Below, in pieces: positions 50,087 to 60,605 of a stretch of 64,000 bases of DNA. Where the stretch lies: assembly GCA_964433345.1 (NCBI GenBank), contig CAYSQJ010000001.1, forward strand, positions 62,001-126,000. Reading direction: 5' to 3'. The notes under the pieces are model-generated. The model had not been told where the DNA came from, searched no databases, and saw only the letters and a list, made by a program, of their open reading frames with translations. The position numbers and the translations under genes are program-made. The DNA comes from Ga0077527 sp964433345 (lineage in GTDB: Bacteria > Pseudomonadota > Gammaproteobacteria > Burkholderiales > SG8-41). The stretch's first letter is position 1. Each line of letters opens with the position of its first letter.

Positions 50087-50157
50087 CAGAACCGGCACTG
50101 CTCGCGGTAAACCCCGATTTTTTTCGATTCAATCAACTGATCTGAGGAGAGTTACCC

Positions 50158-50445
50158 ATGAAGATTCGTCCGTTGCACGACCGCATCATCGTGAAGCGGC
50201 TGGAAGAGGAACGCAAAACCGCTTCCGGAATCGTAATCCCCGACACCGCCGCTGAAAAGCCGGATCAGGGTGAAGTCAAAGCCGTCGGCAAAGGCAAGAA
50301 AACCGATGACGGCAAGGTTCTGCCGCTCGACGTCAAGGTTGGCGACAAGGTCCTCTTCGGCAAGTACTCCGGCCAGACCGTGAAGGTCCAGGGCGAGGAG
50401 CTGCTGGTCATGCGCGAAGAAGACATCATGGGCGTCATCGAGTAA
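50158..50445 (+). CDS. groES: Co-chaperonin GroES
   Basis: A 95-residue lid of the GroEL folding chamber. MKIRPLHDRIIVKRLEEERK, the mobile loop TASGIVIPDTAAEKP and the C-terminal GEELLVMREEDIMGVIE are classic. GGAG precedes the ATG by nine bases. groEL follows after 27 bases under shared CIRCE control. Confidence 0.98.
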   Translation: MKIRPLHDRIIVKRLEEERKTASGIVIPDTAAEKPDQGEVKAVGKGKKTDDGKVLPLDVKVGDKVLFGKYSGQTVKVQGEELLVMREEDIMGVIE

Positions 50446-50472
50446 CCACAAAGAACATCAGGAGAAATTCAC

Positions 50473-52113
<1,641 letters not shown>

Positions 52114-52229
52114 TTCGCTTCGCGAATTACATTCCTTGCGGAAGGTGATCGAGCAGGGGAAACCCCAGGTTTCCTCCGCACCCCCTTCCTCAAGTATGGG
52201 AAGCCCCGCGAAAGCGGGGCTTCTTTATT
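52114..52229 (+). repeat. Intergenic repeat unit 1 after groEL
   Basis: Begins with TTCGCTTCGCGAATTACATT and GGAAGGTGA, has an inner CGAGCAGGGGAAACC segment and ends in a terminator. The same order of elements recurs in unit 2 (52229-52358), so the two look like a degenerate tandem duplication. Confidence 0.6.
52200..52229 (+). terminator. Rho-independent terminator 1 after groEL
   Basis: A GAAGCCCCGC / GCGGGGCTTC 10-bp stem with a GAAA tetraloop is followed by TTTATT. Confidence 0.9.
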
Positions 52230-52358
52230 CGAAGCTTCGCGAATTACATATCCCTTGGAAGGTGAACGCGCAGGAGGGAACCGATGGTTCCCTCACGCGC
52301 CCTCCCTCCTTCGGAGTAGATGCACCAGAAACCCCGCTTTGGCGGGGTTTCTTTTTTG
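52229..52358 (+). repeat. Intergenic repeat unit 2 after groEL
   Basis: Repeats the layout of unit 1: GCTTCGCGAATTACATA, GGAAGGTGAACGCGCAGG, a GGGAACC...GGTTCCC stem, a CCTCCCTCCTTCGGAGTA segment and a terminator. Sequence identity with unit 1 is partial and concentrated in the first 30 bases. Confidence 0.6.
52327..52358 (+). terminator. Rho-independent terminator 2 after groEL
   Basis: AGAAACCCCGC / GCGGGGTTTCT stem with a four-base loop (52338-52341) is followed by a run of T. Confidence 0.92.
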
Positions 52359-52405
52359 GTGCGGGCTGCGCTTACAATGCGGCAGACAGTCCGGACACCG
52401 CAAAC

Positions 52406-52708
52406 ATGCCCATCGAATACACCCTCATTTCCATCCTGATCGCGCTGGTGCAGGTGGCGATTTACCTGTTCCTCGGCCGCGGTGCGATGTACGTCCTGGC
52501 CGGTGCGGGGAGAGAACAGAACTTCATCTACCAGCTGTTCAAAAAGGGTACCGAGCCGCTGGTGAAAGCGACGCGGGTCATCACGCCGAAACTGGTTGTG
52601 GACCGACACGTGCCGTTTGCGACTCTAGCACTGCTGATACTGGCCGGCCTGCTGCTGATTCAGGGCCGGCGCGCCATCTGCGTGGCCCAGCAGTTGGTCT
52701 GCGGCTGA
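52406..52708 (+). CDS. Small uncharacterised membrane protein
   Basis: A 100-residue protein with two predicted membrane helices (ISILIALVQVAIYLFLG near the start and FATLALLILAGLLLIQG near the end) separated by a basic loop (QLFKKGTEPLVKATRVITPK). The start ATG is at 52406; the ribosome-binding site is weak. I do not recognise the family. It lies between the groEL terminators and tRNA-Phe. Confidence 0.7.
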   Translation: MPIEYTLISILIALVQVAIYLFLGRGAMYVLAGAGREQNFIYQLFKKGTEPLVKATRVITPKLVVDRHVPFATLALLILAGLLLIQGRRAICVAQQLVCG

Positions 52709-52720
52709 AGCGCTATTGCC

Positions 52721-52749
52721 TTGACGCAAAACGGTTTTGAGGTTTAAAT
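52721..52749 (+). promoter_or_regulatory. Predicted sigma-70 promoter of tRNA-Phe
   Basis: TTGACG at 52721-52726 and TTAAAT at 52744-52749 with a 17-base spacer and a GCGCCC discriminator typical of stable-RNA promoters. About 70 bases of leader precede the tRNA. Confidence 0.7.
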
Positions 52750-52825
52750 AGCGCCCTTTCGCCCAGCCTGACTGGCGGGTGGAAAACCCCTTCCGCAGCA
52801 GTTTCTGCAGTGCCTAGCAGCACGG

Positions 52826-52901
<76 letters not shown>

Positions 52902-52911
52902 ATTCCAGGAA

Positions 52912-52938
52912 AACCAACCGCGCTCGGTTGGTTTTTTT
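52912..52938 (+). terminator. Rho-independent terminator after tRNA-Phe
   Basis: AACCAACCG / CGGTTGGTT stem with loop CGCT, then a run of seven T, starting 11 bases after the tRNA. Confidence 0.92.
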
Positions 52939-53116
52939 ATGTTCATCCTGAAGGTGCTGGTGCGTGCTTCAATTTGGCTTCGCAGCAGCAATCGGAGTGC
53001 AGGATCAACACAGCCGGCTGGTACCGTTGGCGCGGTATTGATGGATAATCAACTGCAGTAATTCCGTCAGCAAACAGTTTTGCCTCGACGCCCAATCCGC
53101 GCAGCGTTCCAGCTCA

Positions 53117-54880
53117 ATGCAGAATTCCTCGTTTGATCAAGCCCTGCAGCTGCTGCAGAACGGAGCGCTTGCAGCAGCCGAAGCGGCTTTGCGCAGTATC
53201 GCGTCAGGTGACAAGGACTTCGACGTTCAGCACATGCTCGGGCTCGCGGTCGCCCAGCAGGGGCGGTTCGCGGAGGCGGAGCAGATTCTCACAGGCGTCA
53301 TCCGCCTGAATCCGGGGGATGCCGGTGTGCACGCCAACATGGGCAACGTGCTCAGGTTGCTCGGCCGGTTGGAGGACGCACTCGCGGCATTCGGCCGCGC
53401 CATCGAACTTGATCCCGGCCATGCCGGGGCCCGCAGCAACCGGGGCAATGTCTACAAGGATCTTGGACGCCGCGCGGAGGCCCTGAAGGATTACGAGGCC
53501 GCACTCGCGATCGATCCCGGATTTGTCGATGCGCTGTACAACCTCGGCGTACTGCTGCAGGATGCGGGCCGCCTCGCCGAAGCGGCAGAGCGCTATGCGC
53601 AAGTGATCGCGCTGGCGCCGGGATTTGTCGCCGCGTACAACAACCGCGGCGTGCTGCGGCAGGCGCTAGGGCAGCACGAGGCCGCGCTGGGGGATTTTGC
53701 GCAGGCGCTGCAGCTGCAACCGGATCATGCGCAGACGCTGGTCAATCGGGGCATTTCGCTGTATCGCCTGGACCGCATCGATGAAGCCATCCGCAGTTAT
53801 GACCAGGCGCTGGAACTCGATACGGGAAATTCGCTGGCCTGGATGAACCGGGGAGTGGCTCGGCAGCAGCTCGGCAACTGGCAGAGCGCGCAGCAGGACT
53901 ATGTCGCTGCGCTGCGCGCTGACCCGCAGAACGCGGACGCGCATCGCAACCTCGGCCTGTGCAGACTGCTGCTCGAGGATTTCGCAGGCGGTTGGCCGGA
54001 GTACGAGTGGCGCTGGCGCACGGCGCAGTATGCGCCGCATCGTTTGCACACCGATGTCGCCGAGTGGAACGGGCAGCCCTTGAGCGGAACGCTGCTGGTC
54101 TGGGGCGAGCAGGGGCCGGGCGACCAGATCTTTTTTGCGGGCATGCTGCCGGACCTGCGCACATTGGCCGGCCGGGTTATCGTCGCCGTCGATGAGCGCC
54201 TGGTACCGCTGTTTCAGCGTTCCTATCCGGATTTCGAAGTCATGCCGGTCGGTCGCCTCGGCGATGTCCGTTTCGATGCGCAGATCGCCATCGGCAGTCT
54301 CGGCCGCTATCTGCGTCCTCGCTTGCCTGCGGCGCCCCGCGCCTACCTTCAGGCCGACCGCGCGAGGGTCGAGTCCCTGCGCCGGCGCCTGGCGGTCAAA
54401 GGGCAGATCATCTGCGGCATTTCCTGGGGCAGCCGCAATGCCGAGCTGGGTGCCCGGAAAAGCCTGCCGCTGGAGGCACTGTTGCCCTTGCTCAGCCGCG
54501 ATGAAATTCTCGCGGTCGATCTGCAGTACGGCGACACCGCGGCCGAGCGTGAAGCCCTGTTCCGCAAGACCGGGCAGCGGGTGACCCATCTGTCCGAGAT
54601 CGACAACTTTCGCGATCTCGACGGCCTCGCCGCACTGATCGACGCCTGCGATGTGGTGGTCACGGTCAGCAATACCACGGCCCATCTGGCGGCTGCCCTC
54701 GGCAAGCCGGTCTGCCTGCTGCTGGCCCGCTCGTCGACGCTGCTCTGGTACTGGCATCTCGGGCTGCAGCACAGCCCCTGGTATCCGGATGTAAGCATTT
54801 TCCGGCAGAGCGAAGCCGGCCGCTGGACGGAGCCGGTCGCGGCGCTGGCCGGGCATGTCGTACAACGGTATTTGCGGTAA
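53117..54880 (+). CDS. TPR protein with C-terminal glycosyltransferase-like domain
   Basis: A 587-residue protein. Residues about 5-305 hold eight to nine TPR units (AGVHANMGNVLRLLGRLEDA, NRGNVYKDLGRRAEALKDYE). From about 310 a GT9/GT41-like fold follows, with LLVWGEQGPGDQIFFAGMLP, GISWGSRNAELGARKSLPLE and DVVVTVSNTTAHLAAALGKP. Proteins of this layout are often linked to protein or cell-surface glycosylation. No signal or membrane segment is seen. Neighbours give no further clue. Confidence 0.85.
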   Translation: MQNSSFDQALQLLQNGALAAAEAALRSIASGDKDFDVQHMLGLAVAQQGRFAEAEQILTGVIRLNPGDAGVHANMGNVLRLLGRLEDALAAFGRAIELDPGHAGARSNRGNVYKDLGRRAEALKDYEAALAIDPGFVDALYNLGVLLQDAGRLAEAAERYAQVIALAPGFVAAYNNRGVLRQALGQHEAALGDFAQALQLQPDHAQTLVNRGISLYRLDRIDEAIRSYDQALELDTGNSLAWMNRGVARQQLGNWQSAQQDYVAALRADPQNADAHRNLGLCRLLLEDFAGGWPEYEWRWRTAQYAPHRLHTDVAEWNGQPLSGTLLVWGEQGPGDQIFFAGMLPDLRTLAGRVIVAVDERLVPLFQRSYPDFEVMPVGRLGDVRFDAQIAIGSLGRYLRPRLPAAPRAYLQADRARVESLRRRLAVKGQIICGISWGSRNAELGARKSLPLEALLPLLSRDEILAVDLQYGDTAAEREALFRKTGQRVTHLSEIDNFRDLDGLAALIDACDVVVTVSNTTAHLAAALGKPVCLLLARSSTLLWYWHLGLQHSPWYPDVSIFRQSEAGRWTEPVAALAGHVVQRYLR

Positions 54881-54937
54881 ACCCCAAGAGGCGGGCAGCA
54901 TCAGGCAAGGCACGTGACAAGGGAGCGGCTTTTCGGC

Positions 54938-56140
54938 ATGAGCAAAAAAATACTGAAGGACGTGAGGGTGGTCGACATGACCGAGGGCGTGGCGGGTCCG
55001 TACGCCGCCACGCTGCTGGGCGACATGGGCGCGCAGGTCGTCAAGGTCGAACGCAAGGAAGGCGACTGGCAGCGCAGCGCCGGCAGGGGTGTGCCGGGAC
55101 GTCATGGCAACCCGCAGTTCGTCGCGCTCAACCGCAACAAGCGCGATATCGGCATCGACCTTAACGACGCGGAGGGCCGCCGCATCGTCGAGCGCCTGGT
55201 GTCGAAAGCCGATGTGGTGATTTCGAATTACCGCGCCGGCGTGATGGCGAAGCTGGGTTTCAGCCATGAGCGCTGCAAGTCGCTGAATCCCGACATCATC
55301 TACTGCACGATCTCGGGCTTCGGGCAGGACGGTGCCTATGCGCAGTTGCCGGCCAGCGACACCATCCTGCAGGCGGTCAGCGGCGTGATGAGCGTGGTGG
55401 GCGAACCCGATGGCCCGCCGCTCAGGGTGGGATTTCCGCTGATCGACATGACGGCGGCAAACCATGCGGTGCAGTCGGTGCTGCTGGCACTTTATGGCCG
55501 CCTGACCGGGCAGGGCGGCGCCCATATCGACGTGAGCCTGATGGCGGCTGCGGCAGCACTGATGTGCGGCGGCTTTACCGAGCACATGGCTACGGGCCGG
55601 CTGCCGCCGCGCCAGGGCAACCAGAACAGCCTGCTCGCGCCGGCCGGCGCTTTCGAGGTTGCCGGCGGCCGCTACATCACCATCGCGGTGCTGCGCGATT
55701 CGCACTGGAAAAAATTCTGTGCGGCCCTCGGGCTGGATGCGCTGGAGCAGGACGGGCGGTTTGCCAGCAACGCCGGGCGCGTCGGCAACCGCGCGGCACT
55801 GCATGCCCTCATCGTGCCCTTGCTGAAGTCGAAACCCGCGGAATACTGGCTGGAGCGGCTGCGGGCCGCCGACATACTCTGCGGCCCGATCAACACCGTG
55901 GCCGACGTGCTGGCGGATCCCGCGCTGGCGGCCTGCCTGCCGCTGCTCGATACCGGCTTGCCGGAGATCGCACGCGCAATGGGGGCGCCGATGCGCTACA
56001 ACGGCGAGTTCTTTTCCGCGGAGCAGCCCTCGCCGGCAAAAGGCCAGCATACCCGCGAGGTGCTGGCGGAGATCGGATACAGCACCGGTGAAATCGAGGC
56101 ATTGCTGCGCGCCGGCAGCGCCTTCGTCGAGGCCGCATGA
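54938..56140 (+). CDS. Family III CoA-transferase (CaiB/BaiF)
   Basis: A 400-residue enzyme moving CoA between carboxylic acids. The ATG at 54938 (MSKKILKDVRVVDMTEGVAG) follows a GGGAG site; an upstream GTG at 54914 is possible. Family motifs: GPYAATLLGDMGAQVVKVER, NRNKRDIGIDLNDAEGRRIV, SNYRAGVMAKLGFSHE, CTISGFGQDGAYAQLPASDT with the catalytic aspartate region, and GGAHIDVSLMAAAAALM. Substrate unknown. Confidence 0.9.
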   Translation: MSKKILKDVRVVDMTEGVAGPYAATLLGDMGAQVVKVERKEGDWQRSAGRGVPGRHGNPQFVALNRNKRDIGIDLNDAEGRRIVERLVSKADVVISNYRAGVMAKLGFSHERCKSLNPDIIYCTISGFGQDGAYAQLPASDTILQAVSGVMSVVGEPDGPPLRVGFPLIDMTAANHAVQSVLLALYGRLTGQGGAHIDVSLMAAAAALMCGGFTEHMATGRLPPRQGNQNSLLAPAGAFEVAGGRYITIAVLRDSHWKKFCAALGLDALEQDGRFASNAGRVGNRAALHALIVPLLKSKPAEYWLERLRAADILCGPINTVADVLADPALAACLPLLDTGLPEIARAMGAPMRYNGEFFSAEQPSPAKGQHTREVLAEIGYSTGEIEALLRAGSAFVEAA

Positions 56141-56220
56141 ACGCTGGTGTCGGAAACCGGATGCGCGGCGGACATCGGAGGCCGCGCCGGATCGGGCGAT
56201 AATGGGCGTCCGAACATTCC

Positions 56221-57171
56221 GTGATCGGCGCGCCTGATCCGCACAATTCGCAAGTGTCAAAACCCGGAAAAATCATCGATTCGCTGGACCGCTTTGCCGA
56301 CCTGCTGCCGGGCTTCCTCTATCAGCTCGAACGCAGTCCGGAGGGCGTGTTCCGTTACCGCTACGTCAGTTCGGGCATGCAGCGCATCCTCGGCGTGACG
56401 CCGGCCGAGGCGCTGGCCGATGCCGAAGGCGTGCTGGCGATGATTCACCCGGATGACATCGACCGCGTCCTCGAGGAAAGCCTGCAGACCGCGGCGGAAC
56501 TGCGGCCCTGGCATTGCGAGTTCCGCATGCATGCGCGGGATGGCCGGCTGATCTGGATCTCGGCCCAGGATCTGCCGGCTTTGGAGCCGGACGGCACCAT
56601 CTGCTGGAGCGGATACGCCAACGACATTACCGAGAAGAAGGTCCTCGAGCAGAAAATTCGCGACCTCGCGCGTTTCGACGGCCTGACCGGTCTGCCCAAT
56701 CGCCAGCACTTCATCGATCTGGTGGAAAACAACCTGCTGCGGGCACGCCGCAACCGCAGCCGTTTCGCCCTGTTTTTTGTCGATCTCGATGGCTTCAAGC
56801 TGGTCAACGACACCAAGGGGCACGTCGTGGGCGACGAACTGCTGAAGGCCGTGGCTCTGCGGCTGCGCGGGGCATTGCGCGAATCGGATGTCGTGGGCCG
56901 CTTCGGCGGCGACGAGTTCCTGGTGCTGCTGCCGGATATCATCGAACAGGACAATGCTGCCGGCGTTGCCAGGAAAATCAGCACTGCGCTGGGCCGGGCT
57001 TTCGAGCTCCAGGCCGGTCGCTTTGCCATTTCCTGCAGCATCGGCATCGCGATCTATCCCGACCATGGCGGCAATGTCGATGCATTGATCGAGTGCGCCG
57101 ACCGGGCGATGTACGAGGCGAAGAAGGACGGCGGCGGAAGCTACTGCTTTTCTGCGGGTTCCGCAGCCTGA
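56221..57171 (+). CDS. PAS-GGDEF diguanylate cyclase
   Basis: A 316-residue soluble signalling enzyme starting at a GTG at 56221. A PAS/PAC domain (about 25-140, GFLYQLERSPEGVFRYRYVS to GYANDITEKK) precedes the GGDEF domain (about 145-305). The active site GRFGGDEF (229-233) is intact and an inhibitory RxxD I-site is at 220-223, so it should make c-di-GMP with product feedback. It ends inside the convergent DUF748 gene by 31 bases. Confidence 0.93.
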   Translation: MIGAPDPHNSQVSKPGKIIDSLDRFADLLPGFLYQLERSPEGVFRYRYVSSGMQRILGVTPAEALADAEGVLAMIHPDDIDRVLEESLQTAAELRPWHCEFRMHARDGRLIWISAQDLPALEPDGTICWSGYANDITEKKVLEQKIRDLARFDGLTGLPNRQHFIDLVENNLLRARRNRSRFALFFVDLDGFKLVNDTKGHVVGDELLKAVALRLRGALRESDVVGRFGGDEFLVLLPDIIEQDNAAGVARKISTALGRAFELQAGRFAISCSIGIAIYPDHGGNVDALIECADRAMYEAKKDGGGSYCFSAGSAA

Positions 57172-60100
57172 GCCGGCGCAGCTGCAGCAGCCGGCATCGG
57201 CTCGAAAGACAGCCTCAGCGGCACGTTGTTCTTGACGGTTTCGGCGGCGGCCTCGACGGGCTTGCCGGACAGCCTTGCGGCATCGAACTTCAGGCGCGTG
57301 GTGAATGCGCGATGGATGCTGTCGGCGCGCGCCTTGGCCAGCGCCGGCAGCGCGTCCCCGGACAGCGGCTGCAGTTCGATCAGGCGCTGATGCATGGCGA
57401 TGTAGAGCTCGCGGTCGCCGGCGCCGCGACCCATGACGGCCAGCACAGGATTCACGCGCGCCGCGTCGCGGCCCGCCGACTTGCGGAAGCTTTCGGCAAA
57501 CTGCGCCACGGCTGAATCGCCGGCGCGCGCCTCCAGCATCATCTCCAGTGCGCGCTGGGTTTTCGCGTTGTCGAAGCCGATGGGGCCAGGATCCTCGCCG
57601 GGCGCGAGTTTGAGGCCTTCGCGCAGCGCAAGATCGGCGCGCACTTCCCGCGCGCGCAGCGCGCGGCTGTCGCTTTCGCTGTGGTAGAGACCCTGCACGA
57701 CCAGCTTGAGCTGTGGCCGCTTCTGCAGGCCTTCGGCGACCCGCCGCAGCTTTTCGTATTCGGTGGGCAGGATGCGTGCGCTGCCCGGATCGAAGAGGAT
57801 TTCTCCCAGCTCCTCGGCCCCCGAGCCGAACAGTGCGCCGAGCGCGCGGAAGGGTGCGGTGACGATGCGCGTGATCACCGTGCGGATCGCCTGCCAGACG
57901 ATGTGGCCGTAGCTGAACTCCGGACTGTCGACATTGCCGCTGACCGGCACTGCGAGATCTATCCTGCCGCTGCTGTCGGTGAGCAGCGCGATTGCCAGGT
58001 CCAGCGGCAGGTCGAGCGCATTCGGGCTTTCGACGCGTTCGCCGAGAGTAAAGCGTTCCAGCAGCACCTTGTTGTCGCCGGCGAGCTGGCTGTTGTCGAG
58101 CTTGTACTGCAGGTCGAGCGAGAGCTTGCCCGAGGCGATCTTGCGCCCGGCGAAGGTGGCGGTGTACGGGCTCAGCGGTGTGAGTTCGACGTTGCGGAAG
58201 CTGACTGCAATGTCGGTGAATTTCTTTGGCGCAAAGGGCTGGATGGCACCTTCAGCGCGCGCGAGGCCGTAATCCTCGATGCGGCCCTCGAATTTCAGGC
58301 TGGCGCGCGACTCCGGCGCCGATGACAGGCCGCTGACCGAGCCGCCCAGCGACTTGATATGGGTGGAAAAGGGCAGCACCAGGCTCAGGTCCGTGAAATC
58401 CATGCTGCCGCGTTCGACGCTGACGCGGTCGATGTTCACGGCGAGTGGCGTGCGCTTTGCGGCTTCCGGCGCGGGGGCGGGTGCCGCAGCCGACGCGGGT
58501 GCCGGGCGCCCGATGGCGGCGAGGTTGGTGCTGCGGTCCTTGTTGACGACCAGCCGCGCATAGGGGCGCGCAAGATTCATCCGGGACACGGACAGCCGGT
58601 TGTCGCTGCTGTTGTAGTCGATGCCGCTGGCGGTGAAACCTTGCCAGCCGAGCAGCTTTTCCTTGTTGGCCGCTGTCTGGAGTTCAAGCTCGCTGATCGC
58701 CGCGTCACCGGCAAAGCGCAGGACGGTGTCCTTGGCGCTGTTCCAACGCAGGCGACCGGTGCTGCCGGCCGTGCCTGAAACGAGGGTCAGCGTGCTGTGC
58801 TGGCGGATCGCCGTTTCCAGCGGTGCCAATGCAAGGTCGGCCAGTTCGAGCCGCAGGTCGCCGGACTGCTGTTTCAGGTCCATGCTGCCCTTCGCCTGCA
58901 GCTTGCCACCCTGCTTCACGATCAGTGACAGTTCCAGCGCAAGCGGCTTGTCCGGGGGCAGGGCCCAGGGGCCGGCATTGATGCTGACCCGTTCAAGATC
59001 GTAGGCGAGGGGCGGCTGGAAACCCTGGTCGCTGAGCGCGAGCGTGTAGTCCGCCAGCTCGATGCGGTCGATCACGGCGGAGAAACCGCTTTTCTGCGAA
59101 GGCGAATCCTTCAGCGGCGCAAACATGCGCAGCATTCGGAGTTCGCCTGCGGCATCGCGCGTGACCTCGCTGCGGCCACCGCCCAGGCGCAGGCTGTCGG
59201 CGCGGAAGGCCTGCTTCTGCAGATCGAAACCGGCTCCGGCGAGCTCGGCGGTGGCGAGCGTCACCGGGGCTTCCTTTGATTCGGCGGAGCCCGCCCGCAG
59301 GTCGCGCAGGGCGACGCTGGCTCCGTTCACGGTTACCTGCGGCTGCGCGCCGAGGCTGGCCTCGAGACCGAGGCCGGCTTCCGCCTCTGCGATGCGTATC
59401 CGCAGCGGATCGACGCGGCTGCGGTCGTCGATGGTCAGGGCCAGCGGACCGATGGCGATCCTGGGCAGCGAAAGCTGCCAGGCGGGGCCGGGTGTCGTTG
59501 CGGGAGTTTCGCGATCCGCGGTTGCAGGCTTTGCCATTTTTCCGGATGCACGCACCAGCTTGCCCCAGTCGGGGATGCCGTCCTCGTCGAGCGCGATCTG
59601 GATCACGCCTTCGCCGATCCGGATCTGCTCGAATGTGGCCTTGCGTTTCTGCAACTCAAAACGGCCGCCTTCCAGCGCCAGCGTGGCAATCCCGGCGAGA
59701 GATTCGCCCCCGGGCTTTGCGAGGGCGAGATCCTTGATGCCCAGCGCCATGTTTTCGGCGTTCAGGTCAATGGCGCCTTCGCGGTATCGCAGCTGGTAGC
59801 GCAGCCCGACCTCATAGGATCCCTTCGGTTCGGCCAGCGCCAGCCAGTCCCGGGCGAAGCGCCACAGCGTGGCCAGCTTGCCGCCCTTGAGTTCGATGGA
59901 ACCCGAGGAATCAAGGGGGGACAGGGCCAGCTTGCCCTGCCAGTTCAGGCTGCCCCCGCCGGGCAGACGCGCATGGAGACGATGTTCGCCCTCGTGCTCC
60001 GGCAAGGTCGCCAGATCCGCGATCTCGAAATCGATCGGATCGAAGCGTGCGACGGCGGCGGGCTGCAGGGTCTGGTCGGTGAAGCTGAAAATGCCGCCGC

Positions 60101-60590
60101 TGATCACCAGATTCTGCAGCAGCAGGCGAGGTGTCTTGGCGGGTTCGGCCGGTGGCTCCGCCGTGTCTCCGTTGCGGGGCGCGAACAGCCGCGCCAGGTT
60201 CAGGCTTTCCCGGGCGTCCAGCTCGGCGCGGACCACCGGCTTCTCGATGCGGATCTCGCGGAAGGTCCATGCCCAGCGCAGCAGGCTGCCGGCCTCGAAA
60301 TCGACGAACAACCGGCCGACCTCGAGCGCGGGATCACTTTTGTTTTTCTCGGCAATCGCGAGATCAGTGGCCTCGAGCGTCAGCAGGAAAGGGTTGATGC
60401 GCAGATCCCCGACCGAACCCCGGGCGCCGAGTTGCTGCTCGACCAGTTTCGGGAACTGCTGGCGCAGCAGCCAGGGTGCGGCAAGGAAGCCCAGCAGGGC
60501 GTAGATCAGCAGCAACGCGGCGCCGATCCGCAAGGGCTTCGAGCGCAGCAGCCGGCGCAGGCGGGTGGAGCGGACGGCGGTCTCGCTCAT
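57141..60590 (-). CDS. Large DUF748 (AsmA-like) envelope protein
   Basis: A 1149-residue protein with one N-terminal membrane helix (about 20-41, IGAALLLIYALLGFLAAPWL) and a long beta-rich periplasmic body. DUF748 signatures include PLRIGAALL, LEVGRLFVDFEAGSLLRWAW, LRLELADLALAPLETAIRQH and a C-terminal OmpA-like segment (EILFDPGSARILPTEYEKLR, GLYHSESDSRALRAREVRAD). Such AsmA-like proteins are thought to bridge the periplasm or carry lipids. Fifteen bases upstream of it ends the dehydrogenase gene on the same strand. Confidence 0.88.
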   Translation of the reverse strand: MSETAVRSTRLRRLLRSKPLRIGAALLLIYALLGFLAAPWLLRQQFPKLVEQQLGARGSVGDLRINPFLLTLEATDLAIAEKNKSDPALEVGRLFVDFEAGSLLRWAWTFREIRIEKPVVRAELDARESLNLARLFAPRNGDTAEPPAEPAKTPRLLLQNLVISGGIFSFTDQTLQPAAVARFDPIDFEIADLATLPEHEGEHRLHARLPGGGSLNWQGKLALSPLDSSGSIELKGGKLATLWRFARDWLALAEPKGSYEVGLRYQLRYREGAIDLNAENMALGIKDLALAKPGGESLAGIATLALEGGRFELQKRKATFEQIRIGEGVIQIALDEDGIPDWGKLVRASGKMAKPATADRETPATTPGPAWQLSLPRIAIGPLALTIDDRSRVDPLRIRIAEAEAGLGLEASLGAQPQVTVNGASVALRDLRAGSAESKEAPVTLATAELAGAGFDLQKQAFRADSLRLGGGRSEVTRDAAGELRMLRMFAPLKDSPSQKSGFSAVIDRIELADYTLALSDQGFQPPLAYDLERVSINAGPWALPPDKPLALELSLIVKQGGKLQAKGSMDLKQQSGDLRLELADLALAPLETAIRQHSTLTLVSGTAGSTGRLRWNSAKDTVLRFAGDAAISELELQTAANKEKLLGWQGFTASGIDYNSSDNRLSVSRMNLARPYARLVVNKDRSTNLAAIGRPAPASAAAPAPAPEAAKRTPLAVNIDRVSVERGSMDFTDLSLVLPFSTHIKSLGGSVSGLSSAPESRASLKFEGRIEDYGLARAEGAIQPFAPKKFTDIAVSFRNVELTPLSPYTATFAGRKIASGKLSLDLQYKLDNSQLAGDNKVLLERFTLGERVESPNALDLPLDLAIALLTDSSGRIDLAVPVSGNVDSPEFSYGHIVWQAIRTVITRIVTAPFRALGALFGSGAEELGEILFDPGSARILPTEYEKLRRVAEGLQKRPQLKLVVQGLYHSESDSRALRAREVRADLALREGLKLAPGEDPGPIGFDNAKTQRALEMMLEARAGDSAVAQFAESFRKSAGRDAARVNPVLAVMGRGAGDRELYIAMHQRLIELQPLSGDALPALAKARADSIHRAFTTRLKFDAARLSGKPVEAAAETVKNNVPLRLSFEPMPAAAAAPAQAAEPAEKQ

Positions 60591-60605
60591 CGCCGCATGC
60601 CCTCT

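Noticed and set aside
52114..52358. CRISPR-like repeats after groEL
   Set aside because: Only two diverged units, each with a different terminator hairpin; no short direct repeats with regular spacers.
53666..56260. Minus-strand open frame of 864 codons
   Set aside because: Antisense shadow of the TPR protein and the CoA-transferase; no motif of its own.
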